Assembly: GCA_964475755.1 (NCBI GenBank)
Contig: CAYYXR010000012.1
Span: 1-64,000 of the forward strand
Direction of reading: 5' to 3'
DNA: 64,000 bases
DNA from: UBA11612 sp964475755
GTDB lineage: Bacteria; Pseudomonadota; Alphaproteobacteria; Rhodospirillales; Rhodospirillaceae
Below, piece by piece: positions 1-8,816 of the stretch. The position numbers and the translations under genes were made by a program. How positions within the stretch are numbered: position 1 is the stretch's first letter; the number at the start of each line of letters is the position of its first letter. The notes beneath the pieces were generated by a model. That model searched no databases, was not told where the DNA came from, and saw nothing but the letters and a program-made list of their open reading frames with translations.

Positions 1-151
1 AGTTGGCCCAATCGCGGCTATTCCAACGCTGTCTGAATTAAATATCGGCCATTTTTTGGTGGGGGAGGCCATATTTGTTGGCTTTGAAGCGGCAATTCAG
101 CGTATGCGTATGCTTATGAACACCGCAAGAACGTCGCTTACCGCACAATAA
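1..151 (+). CDS. pdxJ: pyridoxine 5'-phosphate synthase PdxJ, 3' end only
   Basis: The open frame (first whole codon at base 2) runs from the window edge to a TAA at 149-151 and gives about 49 residues. They match the C-terminus of PdxJ as I know it: an IAAIPTLSELNIGHFLVGEA segment (the last beta strand and phosphate-binding loop of the TIM barrel) followed by a helix. PdxJ condenses 1-deoxyxylulose 5-phosphate with 3-amino-2-oxopropyl phosphate in the DXP-dependent vitamin B6 pathway. It lies 9 nt before acpS, the usual pdxJ-acpS-lepB order. The N-terminal part is outside the window. Confidence 0.9.
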   Translation, partial: VGPIAAIPTLSELNIGHFLVGEAIFVGFEAAIQRMRMLMNTARTSLTAQ

Positions 152-160
152 CGGTGAAAA

Positions 161-595
161 ATGATCATCGGAATTGGAAGCGATCTTATTGATATTCGCC
201 GCATCGAAAAAACCATCGAAAGGTTCGGCGACCGATTTATCAACCGTATCTATACCGACGTCGAAATACAAAAAGCTGAGCGCCGCCGTGGCGCCGGCGG
301 TGCATACGCAGCGACATTTGCGAAACGCTATGCCGCAAAGGAAGCTGCAGCTAAGGCGCTCGGCACCGGATTTCGCCGTGGCGTGTACTGGCGAGATCTG
401 GGAGTTGTGAATTTGCCATCGGGCCGGCCGACTGTTGTTATGAACGGCGGTGCCGCCGCGCGTCTTCAGGAATTGACCCCAGAAGGTATGACGGCGCAAA
501 TCGACCTGACGATTACGGACGAATATCCAATAGCAGAGGCCATGGTTATTATCACAGCCATTGCGCGGAACACTTCAAGTATGAAATCGGCGTAG
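161..595 (+). CDS. acpS: holo-[acyl-carrier-protein] synthase AcpS
   Basis: 144 residues, the usual size for AcpS, which transfers 4'-phosphopantetheine from CoA to acyl carrier protein in the cytoplasm. The N-terminal GIGSDLIDI has the conserved Asp8 that binds Mg2+, and FAKRYAAKEA (53-62) has the second metal ligand Glu61; the C-terminal strands end in a DEYPIAEAMVII segment. The ATG at 161 is preferred because the conserved MIIGIGSD begins there; the ribosome site is weak (GGTG), so translation may be coupled to pdxJ, whose stop is 9 nt upstream. lepB follows after 96 nt. Confidence 0.96.
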   Translation: MIIGIGSDLIDIRRIEKTIERFGDRFINRIYTDVEIQKAERRRGAGGAYAATFAKRYAAKEAAAKALGTGFRRGVYWRDLGVVNLPSGRPTVVMNGGAAARLQELTPEGMTAQIDLTITDEYPIAEAMVIITAIARNTSSMKSA

Positions 596-691
596 AAGGG
601 CAGAACACTTGACTTTCAGGCAATCCGCTGGCTTCATCTGCGCCCCCGGTCCCAGAATGCCGTTTCAGGCTCAATTCGCATACAAATCCAA

Positions 692-1453
692 ATGACAAAA
701 ATCGGTACAACGACGATGAGCAGTTCAAAGCGGCAGGAAGGTTTTTGGGAAACTGTCCACACACTTGTCTATGCTGTGGTCATCGCCATTGTCATTCGCA
801 CGTTTTTATTTGAGCCGTTTAATATTCCTTCCGGTTCGATGATCCCAACTTTGCTGGTTGGAGATTATTTGTTTGTGTCCAAATACTCTTACGGATACAG
901 CAAGCACTCCTTTCCGTTCAGTATGGGTCCCTTCGACGGACGTATTATTGAATCCCTGCCTGAGCGCGGCGACGTGATCGTATTCAAATTGCCGTCTGAT
1001 CAGAAAACGGACTACATCAAACGCGTAATCGGGCTGCCCGGTGAAACAATTCGGATGCAAGACGGCCGCCTCTTCATCAATGGCGAACTGGTAGAGCGCG
1101 AACGTGTGGGTGAATACGAATATCGTGATACATACGGCAGCGTGTTGCGTCCCACACGGTATCTGGAAAAACTGCCCGATGGAAAAGAGCACTACATACT
1201 TGAGGAAGGGGATAACCGCCGTCTCGACAACACGCCTGAATTCACCGTTCCTGAAGGGCACTACTTCATGATGGGTGACAACCGTGACAATTCGGTGGAT
1301 AGCCGTGCAAACGTCGGTTTCGTGCCCGCCGAGAATCTCGTTGGGCGCGCTGAGTTTCTTTTCTTCTCCACCGACGGCACGGCCTCGCTTTGGCAGGTGT
1401 GGCGCTGGCCCTTCGCAACGCGCTTCAGCCGCTTCTTTAACGGCATAAATTAG
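692..1453 (+). CDS. lepB: signal peptidase I
   Basis: 253 residues. Type I signal peptidase cleaves signal peptides from exported proteins at the outer face of the inner membrane. One N-terminal membrane segment (about 24-40) is followed by the nucleophile box PSGSMIPTL with Ser49, then DYIKRVIGLPGE with the general-base Lys110, and the late box GDNRDNSVDSR. A second ATG at 716 (MSSSKRQ) could be the true start; both keep every domain. It sits in the conserved acpS-lepB-rnc-era block, 7 nt before rnc, consistent with one transcript. Confidence 0.96.
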   Translation: MTKIGTTTMSSSKRQEGFWETVHTLVYAVVIAIVIRTFLFEPFNIPSGSMIPTLLVGDYLFVSKYSYGYSKHSFPFSMGPFDGRIIESLPERGDVIVFKLPSDQKTDYIKRVIGLPGETIRMQDGRLFINGELVERERVGEYEYRDTYGSVLRPTRYLEKLPDGKEHYILEEGDNRRLDNTPEFTVPEGHYFMMGDNRDNSVDSRANVGFVPAENLVGRAEFLFFSTDGTASLWQVWRWPFATRFSRFFNGIN

Positions 1454-1460
1454 TCCGTTC

Positions 1461-2165
1461 ATGACCTCCGGCCGACACCCGCTCGAGAGTGTGCTCGGAC
1501 ATCAATTTTCGAACCGAAAATTGCTCGAGATTGCTCTGACGCATCGCGGCGCGTTGGGTGTGGTATCGTCGGACAACGGCAAGCCCTCTCACACCGTGAC
1601 CAACGAACGGCTCGAATTTCTGGGCGATCGGGTCTTGGGGCTGGTCATCGCCGAAACGCTTTACAATCTTTATCCCGAGGAAGAAGAAGGTGCGCTCGCC
1701 GCGCGACTGGCCCATTTGGTCAGCGCTTCAACGTTGGCTAAGGTAGCGGATCAGTTTGGCTTGGCGCCACATGTGACGACCGCGCCCGGTCAGCACGCCG
1801 GTTCCCACGATACGGCCATACTTGCGGACGCATGCGAAGCCGTGATTGGGGCACTTTACCTCGACGGTGGTCTCGAGACTGCCGCAAGTTTCATAGATGC
1901 GCAGTGGCGTAGGCGTATCGAGTCCGAGTCAGCGCCGCCCAAAGATTCCAAAACTGCATTACAGGAATGGGCGCAAGGACGTTCATTGCCGCTTCCCAAT
2001 TACACGGTTGTGTCGGAAAAAGGTCCTGCTCACGCGCCGTCTTTTACAGTATCGGTGAGCGTCGAAGGACAAGCAGCACGCGAAGGGAAGGGGCGGACAA
2101 AACGGTCTGCCGAACAGGCGGCCGCAAAAGCTCTTTTGAAAGACCTCGAAGAGGCATCGGCTTGA
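1461..2165 (+). CDS. rnc: ribonuclease III
   Basis: 234 residues. RNase III cuts double-stranded RNA, including rRNA precursors. The catalytic domain carries the signature NERLEFLGDRVLG (48-60) and a second acidic box, LADACEAVIGALYLDGG, supplying the Mg2+ ligands. The C-terminal third (from about 160) is a double-stranded RNA-binding domain ending in the KRSAEQAAAKALL helix. Start ATG lies 7 nt after lepB. The last bases overlap the TTG start of era by four bases (TTGA, 2162-2165), so the two are probably translationally coupled. Confidence 0.97.
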   Translation: MTSGRHPLESVLGHQFSNRKLLEIALTHRGALGVVSSDNGKPSHTVTNERLEFLGDRVLGLVIAETLYNLYPEEEEGALAARLAHLVSASTLAKVADQFGLAPHVTTAPGQHAGSHDTAILADACEAVIGALYLDGGLETAASFIDAQWRRRIESESAPPKDSKTALQEWAQGRSLPLPNYTVVSEKGPAHAPSFTVSVSVEGQAAREGKGRTKRSAEQAAAKALLKDLEEASA

Positions 2166-3094
2166 ATACGGAAACACAAAATAAAGGGCCGACGCGCTGC
2201 GGTTTCATCGCCGTGTTGGGTGCGCCTAATGCAGGCAAGTCAACGCTGGTCAACGCGTTGGTGGGCAGCAAAGTCAGCATCGTGACGCCAAAGGCGCAAA
2301 CGACGCGCACAATCGTGCGCGGCATAGCGATATTCGGCCAGTCGCAGGTGGTGTTCTTGGACACGCCGGGTATTTTCCAGGCCAAGAAGCGCATTGAGCG
2401 GGCAATGGTGGCCGCTGCATGGTCGGGGGCGGCGGACGCGGACGAAATATTGCTGGTGGTCGATGCCGCCAAGGAAGGGCGCGCCGAGCGCCTTTCCCCG
2501 GACATCGAACAGATTGTTGCTGACCTGAAGACGTCAAACCGCCGCGCTATGCTGGCCCTGAACAAAATTGACGCCACGCCAAAGGAAAAACTTCTTTCCT
2601 TGGCCGCCCGCCTTAATGAGACCGGCGTGTTCAGCGACGTCTTTATGATCTCGGCCTTGAGCGGGGACGGGCTCGATGCGTTGCGAGACCACTTGGCGGC
2701 AGTCGTCCGGGAGGGGCCTTGGCTCTTTCCCGAGGACGACATCTCGGACATGCCGCTGCGGCTTTTGTCGGCGGAGATCACCCGCGAGAAACTTTTCCTT
2801 CAGTTGCGCCAAGAGCTTCCGTACTCCTGCGCCGTGGACGTCGAGAAATGGGAAGAAAAGAAAGATGGCAGCATTCGCATTGATCAGGTCATCTATGTGT
2901 CGCGCGAAGGGCACCGGCCGATTGTCCTTGGCCATGGCGGGAAACGCATCAAGTCCATTGGCGCGGCGGCAAGGGCCGAATTGGAGCACTTACTAGAACG
3001 CCGGGTCCATTTGTTCTTGCACGTCAAAGTGAACGAACGCTGGTCCGAGGACCGGCATTTCTTCAGCGACTGGGGGCTCGACTTCAACGCCTGA
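2162..3094 (+). CDS. era: GTPase Era
   Basis: 310 residues from the TTG at 2162. Era binds 16S rRNA and helps 30S subunit assembly. The G1 loop GAPNAGKST (20-28), G3 DTPG (67-70) and G4 NKID are present, and the C-terminal KH domain has the GHGGKRIKSIG loop. The frame is open far upstream inside rnc, but the conserved N-terminus begins only just before the P-loop; TTG at 2162 gives a normal family length and the rnc/era TTGA overlap. The start is inferred; the identity is not in doubt. Confidence 0.95.
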   Translation: MNTETQNKGPTRCGFIAVLGAPNAGKSTLVNALVGSKVSIVTPKAQTTRTIVRGIAIFGQSQVVFLDTPGIFQAKKRIERAMVAAAWSGAADADEILLVVDAAKEGRAERLSPDIEQIVADLKTSNRRAMLALNKIDATPKEKLLSLAARLNETGVFSDVFMISALSGDGLDALRDHLAAVVREGPWLFPEDDISDMPLRLLSAEITREKLFLQLRQELPYSCAVDVEKWEEKKDGSIRIDQVIYVSREGHRPIVLGHGGKRIKSIGAAARAELEHLLERRVHLFLHVKVNERWSEDRHFFSDWGLDFNA

Positions 3095-3147
3095 TTCCGC
3101 TTTTATGGCGCGCGTGTAGAGCGCGCCACAATGTCCAATGGAAATTC

Positions 3148-3318
3148 ATGAGCGTATTCGGTGTCATTAGCTTTATTGCGGGTGTGATCGCGCTTGCGCT
3201 GATTGTGATCCGCCGCGGGCGGCATATTCCGAACACTTGGGTCGATCATTGGGCACTTTTCGTCGGCATCGCAGGAACCATTTTAGGTCTAGCGATCATC
3301 TTCCTCCGCTTTAGCTAA
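3148..3318 (+). CDS. small two-helix membrane protein, unknown function
   Basis: A 56-residue ORF between era and recO. The ATG at 3148 is followed by a hydrophobic stretch (about residues 3-18), a basic loop RRGRH, a short polar part, and a second hydrophobic stretch (about 32-52). The positive-inside rule would put the loop in the cytoplasm with both ends outside. It sits 53 nt after era and 17 nt before recO on the same strand, so it is likely in the same transcript. I do not recognise the family; the topology and placement argue that it is real. Confidence 0.6.
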   Translation: MSVFGVISFIAGVIALALIVIRRGRHIPNTWVDHWALFVGIAGTILGLAIIFLRFS

Positions 3319-3335
3319 AGCCTTAAACTCCGCAC

Positions 3336-4061
3336 ATGGCCGTAAGTTGGGAAGATGAGGGCATAGTCGTCTCCGTTCGTCGGTTCGGCGACTATGACGC
3401 CATTGCGTCGTTGATGACCGGCAGCCAAGGCCGCCATGTGGGCCTCGTCAAAGGTGGCATGGGTAAAAAACACCGGGGCATTCTCCAGCCCGGTAACCTT
3501 GTGAAAGCCTCGTGGCGGGCAAGGCTGGAAGAACACCTCGGAACGTTCACCGTGGAAGGCGTGCAGAGTTACGCAGCTTTGGCATTGTCTAATGCCGATC
3601 AATTGGCAGGCCTCAGCGCCATGTGCGCCATGATCGAAGATACCATGCCCGAGCGCGAGCCGCACCTCGAAGTCTATCAACGCACGCTGGATCTTCTGAC
3701 CCAACTTGATGCGGCATATTGGCCCGCGCTGTACGCGAAATGGGAACTGGCGCTGCTCGCGGACATGGGTTACGGGCTCGACCTCGCATCCTGCGCCGCC
3801 ACCGGATCGCGCGATGACCTTATTTACGTTTCACCGAAATCGGGACGGGCCGTGTCGCGCGGCGCGGGAGAACCTTATGTTGGTAAACTCCTTGCCTTGC
3901 CGGCATTCATGGCGGGCGGTGCTGACGATGCGCCCAATTCGCCTGAAATCGCCGCCGCCCTCGAACTGACCGGCCACTTCTTCGAAAGCCGCGTGTTCCG
4001 GCCGCAAAAGCGCGAACTCCCGGCATCCCGCACCCGATTTGTTGTGCGGCTCAAGGGCTGA
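3336..4061 (+). CDS. recO: DNA repair protein RecO
   Basis: 241 residues. RecO works with RecR and RecF to load RecA onto SSB-coated single-stranded DNA. The N-terminal OB fold begins WEDEGIVVSVRRFGDYDAI, and the alphaproteobacterial GxxGxxHRGxLQPGNL segment follows; the C-terminal half is the alpha-helical domain containing a LASCAATGSRDDLIYVSPKSG-type loop, with a single Cys in place of the classical zinc-finger cysteines. The era-recO-parC order supports the call. Confidence 0.94.
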   Translation: MAVSWEDEGIVVSVRRFGDYDAIASLMTGSQGRHVGLVKGGMGKKHRGILQPGNLVKASWRARLEEHLGTFTVEGVQSYAALALSNADQLAGLSAMCAMIEDTMPEREPHLEVYQRTLDLLTQLDAAYWPALYAKWELALLADMGYGLDLASCAATGSRDDLIYVSPKSGRAVSRGAGEPYVGKLLALPAFMAGGADDAPNSPEIAAALELTGHFFESRVFRPQKRELPASRTRFVVRLKG

Positions 4062-4129
4062 CATACTAGGTATTGTATAAATTCGCCGTCTGCCGCTATT
4101 GTGCGCGCGGATGTCCAACAGAGTCACAA

Positions 4130-6427
4130 ATGCCTAGAAAACCCAAAGCCTCGCAGCCCAAAACGGCGGAGAAGATTGTCGATGCGCCCTTGGCCGATGC
4201 CTTGGGCGAGCGCTATCTGGCCTATGCGCTTTCGACCATTGTGTCCCGTTCGCTTCCTGATGTGCGCGATGGCCTAAAGCCGGTTCACCGCCGGCTGCTC
4301 TTCGCCATGCGCCAACTGAAACTCGACCCCGCCGGCGGGTTCAAGAAATGCGCGCGCGTGGTCGGCGATGTCATCGGTAAGTATCACCCGCACGGCGACT
4401 CAGCGGTTTATGACACGCTGGTGCGGCTTGCGCAGGATTTCGCCGTGCGCTTTCCATTGGTCGAGGGGCAGGGAAACTTCGGCAATATCGACGGCGATAA
4501 CGCCGCCGCCATGCGTTACACCGAAGCCAAACTCACGCCGTTCGCGCAAGCCCTCATGGAGGGGCTGGACGATGACGCGGTTGATTTCCGCTCCACCTAC
4601 GACGGCGAGGAGTCTGAGCCCGTTGTCATGCCCGCCGCCGTGCCGAATTTATTGGCGAACGGCTCCTCGGGCATCGCCGTGGGCATGGCCACCAATATCC
4701 CGCCGCACAATGTGGGCGAGGTTTGCGATGCGCTGCTGCACCTGATCAAAACACCCAAGGCGCAAATCGGTACGCTCGTCGATCTCATGCCCGGCCCGGA
4801 CTTTCCCACTGGCGGGATTTTGGCTGAAAACCGCGAGACGATCACCGAAGCCTACAAGACCGGGCGAGGCTCGTTCCGCATTCGCGCGCGCTGGGAAAAA
4901 GAAGATCTGGGGCGTGGGCAGTATCAGATCATTGTTAACGAGGTGCCATATCAGGTGCCCAAGGCGCGGCTGATCGAGCGCATCGCCGCGCTCATGGACG
5001 AAAAAAAGCTGCCGTTCCTGGCCGACATTCGTGATGAGTCCGCCGAGGACATTCGTATCGTGCTTGAGCCCAAGTCGCGCAGCGTCGAAGCCGAGCAGAT
5101 GATGGAACAATTGTTCCGCCTGACCGATCTCGAAACGCGCTTCGGCCTAAATATGAATGTCCTTGATGCCAACGGCACGCCGCGCGTCATGGACCTGCGC
5201 GACGTGCTGCAATCCTATTTGGATCACCGTCAGGTGGTATTGGTGCGCCGCTCGAAACACCGCTTGGCGGCCATCAATCATCGCCTGGAAGTGCTCGGCG
5301 GTTATCTCATTGCCTATCTCAATCTCGATGCGGTAATCAAAATCATCCGTAAGGAAGATGAGCCGAAACCCGTACTAATGAAGCGGTTCAAGCTCACCGA
5401 CGTTCAGGCCGAGGCCATCCTCAACATGCGTTTGCGCTCTTTGCGTAAGCTTGAGGAAATGGAGATCAAGACCGAGAACAAAAACCTGACGGCGGAAAAG
5501 AAAGACCTGACCGCGCTGCTCAAGGACACCAAGAAACAGTGGGCGGCCATCGCCGCGCAGGTGAAAGAAGCTAAGGACAAGTTCGGCCAGAAGTCCGAGG
5601 TCGGCAAGCGCCGCACGGAACTGGGCAACGCGCCGAGCGCCGAAATCGTGCCCATCGAAACCTTCATTGAGAAAGAACCCCTCACGGTCATTCTGTCCAA
5701 CAAGGGCTGGATCAGGTCGATGAAAGGCCACCGCGACGAAGTTGCCGCGGGTAAGGCCGATCTCAAATTCAAGGACGGCGACTCACTTCACAGCGCGGTT
5801 AAGGCGCAATCCACCGACAAGATCATGCTGTTCGGCTCCGACGGGCGCTTTTACACCGTCGCGGCGGACCGCCTGCCGCAAGGGCGCGGTTTCGGTGAGC
5901 CCATCCGTCTGCTGGTGGACCTTCCCAACGACGCCGAGATCGTGTTCATGACGGTCTATGCCCGCGAGCAGAAATTCCTGCTGGTCTCCAGCGCCGGGCG
6001 CGGCTTTGTCGTCACCGCCGAGCAGGTGTTCGCGCAAACCAAGAACGGCAAACAGGCGCTGAATTTGGCGAAGGACGAACGCGCGAAGGTTTGTGCGCCT
6101 ATTCCCGGAACGTCAGGATTGGGCGATGATCTGTTGGCCGGCAAGCCGCCGGATTCCGTGGCCATCATCGGCGAAAACAAAAAGCTTCTGATCTTTCCGC
6201 TCAAGGACGTTCCGGAAATGGGACGCGGGCGCGGCGTCATTCTCCAGCGCTACAAGGGCGGCGGATGCGCCGACGCCAAAGTGTTTACCTTGAAAGAGGG
6301 ACTGACCTGGAAAGCCGGTGAGCGCCAACGCACGGAAACCGATCTGCGCGCCTGGATCGGCGCCCGCGCTCAAGCAGGCCGCATGCCGCCGAAGGGCTTC
6401 TCCACCTCAAAGCGACCGTTTAGCTAA
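4130..6427 (+). CDS. parC: DNA topoisomerase IV subunit A
   Basis: 765 residues from the ATG at 4130; an upstream in-frame ATG at 4073 would add 19 residues that look non-conserved. ParC with ParE decatenates daughter chromosomes. The DNA-cleavage tyrosine is Tyr130 in AAAMRYTEAKL, and the quinolone-determining segment GKYHPHGDSAVYD has Ser91 (equivalent to E. coli Ser80) and Asp95 (at the Glu84 position), a wild-type-looking pattern. The C-terminal beta-pinwheel lacks a clear GyrA box, which favours ParC over GyrA. Long coiled coil around residues 440-510. Confidence 0.93.
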   Translation: MPRKPKASQPKTAEKIVDAPLADALGERYLAYALSTIVSRSLPDVRDGLKPVHRRLLFAMRQLKLDPAGGFKKCARVVGDVIGKYHPHGDSAVYDTLVRLAQDFAVRFPLVEGQGNFGNIDGDNAAAMRYTEAKLTPFAQALMEGLDDDAVDFRSTYDGEESEPVVMPAAVPNLLANGSSGIAVGMATNIPPHNVGEVCDALLHLIKTPKAQIGTLVDLMPGPDFPTGGILAENRETITEAYKTGRGSFRIRARWEKEDLGRGQYQIIVNEVPYQVPKARLIERIAALMDEKKLPFLADIRDESAEDIRIVLEPKSRSVEAEQMMEQLFRLTDLETRFGLNMNVLDANGTPRVMDLRDVLQSYLDHRQVVLVRRSKHRLAAINHRLEVLGGYLIAYLNLDAVIKIIRKEDEPKPVLMKRFKLTDVQAEAILNMRLRSLRKLEEMEIKTENKNLTAEKKDLTALLKDTKKQWAAIAAQVKEAKDKFGQKSEVGKRRTELGNAPSAEIVPIETFIEKEPLTVILSNKGWIRSMKGHRDEVAAGKADLKFKDGDSLHSAVKAQSTDKIMLFGSDGRFYTVAADRLPQGRGFGEPIRLLVDLPNDAEIVFMTVYAREQKFLLVSSAGRGFVVTAEQVFAQTKNGKQALNLAKDERAKVCAPIPGTSGLGDDLLAGKPPDSVAIIGENKKLLIFPLKDVPEMGRGRGVILQRYKGGGCADAKVFTLKEGLTWKAGERQRTETDLRAWIGARAQAGRMPPKGFSTSKRPFS

Positions 6428-6430
6428 CCT

Positions 6431-6979
6431 CTATTCTTCCTCCATATCCACGCCGGTGGTGAGCAAGATCCGCGAGACCATGTTATAGGCCGCGATCACG
6501 CTGATGGCTTCCATCACCTGTTGCGTGCCCGGTAGTACCGCTTTCACTGCATCCAGGGTTTCCATCGTCGGTTTTACGTTGCGGGTCATTTCGATGGAGA
6601 GACGAATAATCGCTCGTTCCGCCGCATTGAAATTCTCCGCATCGTTCACGGCGTCATCAATATTATAGAGAGACGTGATCTGGTCCGGCGTGCCGCCGGC
6701 CTCGTGAAACACGGGTACGTGCTGACGCACTTCGTAATCCGCGCCGTTGATCACCCCCACGGCGCAGATGGCGAGCTCGCGCAGTTTCGCATCAAGGCTC
6801 AGTTCCCGGCGCACTTTGCGGAAAAAGATGTTCCAGCCCTCTGCGAACGGCGGGCTATGCACCAACATGCGGTCGAGATTGAGCGCCTTGCCGCCGCGGC
6901 GCTCCTTGATGGCTTCAAGCAGCGCGCGAATCTCTTCGCTCTCCGCAGTTTCAATGCTGGCGTAGGGAATATTAGGCAT
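6431..6979 (-). CDS. carboxymuconolactone decarboxylase / AhpD-like protein
   Basis: 182 residues. The central helical region (LRELAICAVGVINGADYEVRQH, about 68-89) fits the carboxymuconolactone decarboxylase family, with the typical E-x-x-x-H helix. AhpD-type peroxidases carry a CxxC pair here; this protein has none, so thiol peroxidase activity is unlikely and the real substrate is unknown. It is convergent with parC (3 nt gap) and 29 nt downstream of the leucyltransferase gene, so probably in its transcript. Family call is good, function open. Confidence 0.8.
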   Translation of the reverse strand: MPNIPYASIETAESEEIRALLEAIKERRGGKALNLDRMLVHSPPFAEGWNIFFRKVRRELSLDAKLRELAICAVGVINGADYEVRQHVPVFHEAGGTPDQITSLYNIDDAVNDAENFNAAERAIIRLSIEMTRNVKPTMETLDAVKAVLPGTQQVMEAISVIAAYNMVSRILLTTGVDMEEE

Positions 6980-7008
6980 GTGATTGTCCGCTTAAAAGGT
7001 GTGCGGGA

Positions 7009-7749
7009 TTAGACGGCGAGGTTGACGTCTTCTTCGAACCGTTCCCAGCCGTTCTCGGTCAAATGTTCGAGCGGCTGGAAACGCGATTTATAAGCCATCT
7101 TCGGCGAGTTCTCGATCCAGTAGCCCAAATAGACGTATGGAAGTTTTAAACGCTTGGCCTGTTCGATCAGCCACAGCACCACGTAGTTGCCAAGGCCGTC
7201 GCGCTCGCCGCCGGTTTCGAAAAAGCTATACACCGCAGACAGGCCGTCCGTGGTTTTGTCGGTCAGACACACGGCAATCAAATTGCCGGAATGATCGCGA
7301 TACTCCACTAGGAATGTATCGATCGGGCTATCCTCGATCATTGCGCTGTATTCGTAAAAACCCATCAGCGCCATATCGCTGCCGGAGTGGCGCGATTGTT
7401 GGTAACGCGCGAACAATTCGTATTGCTCCGTGGTCGCGCGGGCGGGCACCTTGATGGCGACCAAGTCTTCGTTCTGCCGCCAGATCCGCGCCAGTGAACG
7501 CCGCCGCGTAAATTCCTGCGCGGACACGCGCACCGGCACGCAGGCGCGGCAGCCTGGGCAAGCGGGCGCATAGGCTATGGAATGGCTACGCCGGAAACCG
7601 CTGCGCGCCAAGCTCTCATGGGTGCCTTCGGCAGAAGAGCCGGACAGTTCCGTGACCAGTTTGCGTTCCAAGCGCTCAGGCAGGTACGGGCACGGCAGCG
7701 GCGCCGTGGTGAAAAAAAACTGCGGACGTTTGAGCGGTGTTTGATCCAT
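7009..7749 (-). CDS. bpt: aspartate/glutamate leucyltransferase (Bpt)
   Basis: 246 residues from ATG at 7749 (a longer frame reaches 7833 but the conserved start MDQTPLKRPQFFFTT lies here). Family members transfer Leu from leucyl-tRNA to N-terminal Asp or Glu, marking proteins for ClpAP. N-terminal cysteines (PCPYL) and the CPGCRACVPVRV box are present, as is the GNAT-like C-terminal half with FARYQQSRHSG and LGYWIENSPKMAYKSRF. The name Bpt rather than arginyltransferase Ate follows the usual bacterial assignment; substrate cannot be read from sequence. Confidence 0.9.
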   Translation of the reverse strand: MDQTPLKRPQFFFTTAPLPCPYLPERLERKLVTELSGSSAEGTHESLARSGFRRSHSIAYAPACPGCRACVPVRVSAQEFTRRRSLARIWRQNEDLVAIKVPARATTEQYELFARYQQSRHSGSDMALMGFYEYSAMIEDSPIDTFLVEYRDHSGNLIAVCLTDKTTDGLSAVYSFFETGGERDGLGNYVVLWLIEQAKRLKLPYVYLGYWIENSPKMAYKSRFQPLEHLTENGWERFEEDVNLAV

Positions 7750-7892
7750 TACATTCGCAATTGCCCAAAAGGAAACGCAGCCCGAACAAATCGGGCATCG
7801 GTATAGAATGACGGGCGTTTGCCGCTCTTGCAAGCGCCAGAACGGCCAAAATTGCGGCGAAAAATACCCCGAAAATCAGAGGGTGCGACGCC

Positions 7893-8672
7893 TCAGTTGC
7901 TGAATGTTTCGCTGGCAGCCGGGCTCAAGGGCTCGGGCAGGGTGCTGCGCTCGAGGAAGTTAGGTAAGCGGTTGAACTCGTCACCGCTCAAATTGTCTGC
8001 GCGCATCAGAATGATGGACACCCGCCGGTTACGCGGCGAGCGCAGTTCGGTCGGGTCCAAAGGCTCTCTGTCCGCCAGTCCGACGACTTCACCTATCTGC
8101 CTGTCATCCACGCCGCCCTGAAGCAGGACGCGGCGCGTAGCGAGAGCGCGGTCCGCCGACAGTTCCCAATTGGTGTAGCCCGATGGGTCAATGGCGGTGG
8201 TCGGGTCGGTGTGCCCGGAAATGCTGATTTTGTTCGGCATCTTTCGGATCACGCTTGCCACCTGGACGAGGAGATCCCGCGTTCTCGGGTAAAGCTGCGC
8301 ACTGCCGGGCGCGAACATATCGACCTTGTCCTGGTCGGCGATTTGAATACGCAAACCTTCCGGCGTGCTGTCGATCAACAAACTATTGGCGAGTGGCGCG
8401 AGGTCGGGAATGCCGCTGATCTGGTCGCGCAATTCTTGGGCGATTTGTTCGAACTGTTCCTGCTCTTTCGCTTCGAGTGCCGCTTCGATGGCATCTTCCT
8501 CGATATCGGAGGCTTCGTTGGGGTCGGTCATTTCCTGACCGCCCGCGCCGACGGACGGCGGGGGCAGTACAACGGCGGCTGTAGAGCCGGTGATGCTTTG
8601 TTCAGCGCCTTCACCAATAGCTTGGCTGCCGAGCATACCGCCGGCACCGCCAAAATCTGGCCGTTCTGCCAT
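7893..8672 (-). CDS. MotB-like OmpA-family protein without N-terminal anchor
   Basis: 259 residues. The C-terminal half is an OmpA/MotB peptidoglycan-binding domain: ISISGHTDPT, NWELSADRALATRRVL and SPRNRRVSIIL are all present. The first 45 residues (GGAGGMLGSQAIGEG, then VVLPPP) resemble the linker that in alphaproteobacterial MotB follows the membrane helix. No membrane segment or signal peptide is seen. The frame is closed by a stop at 8688-8690, 15 nt before the ATG, and only 144 nt separate it from the acylase gene, so the stator helix and plug are really absent. A GGGAAG ribosome site precedes the ATG. Either a decayed motB or a soluble derivative. Confidence 0.82.
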   Translation of the reverse strand: MAERPDFGGAGGMLGSQAIGEGAEQSITGSTAAVVLPPPSVGAGGQEMTDPNEASDIEEDAIEAALEAKEQEQFEQIAQELRDQISGIPDLAPLANSLLIDSTPEGLRIQIADQDKVDMFAPGSAQLYPRTRDLLVQVASVIRKMPNKISISGHTDPTTAIDPSGYTNWELSADRALATRRVLLQGGVDDRQIGEVVGLADREPLDPTELRSPRNRRVSIILMRADNLSGDEFNRLPNFLERSTLPEPLSPAASETFSN

Positions 8673-8816
8673 GTGTCGTTCGCTTCCCTATTCGCGGTTC
8701 GCCGCGAGGCTGCATTGCAGTCTACACACCGCGCCCAAACTATTGAAGTCTATGTAATCTTTCAACTTCAGGGCACAAGAATGGCCCGGACAAGGTAAAA
8801 TTTTCACTACCAGAGG

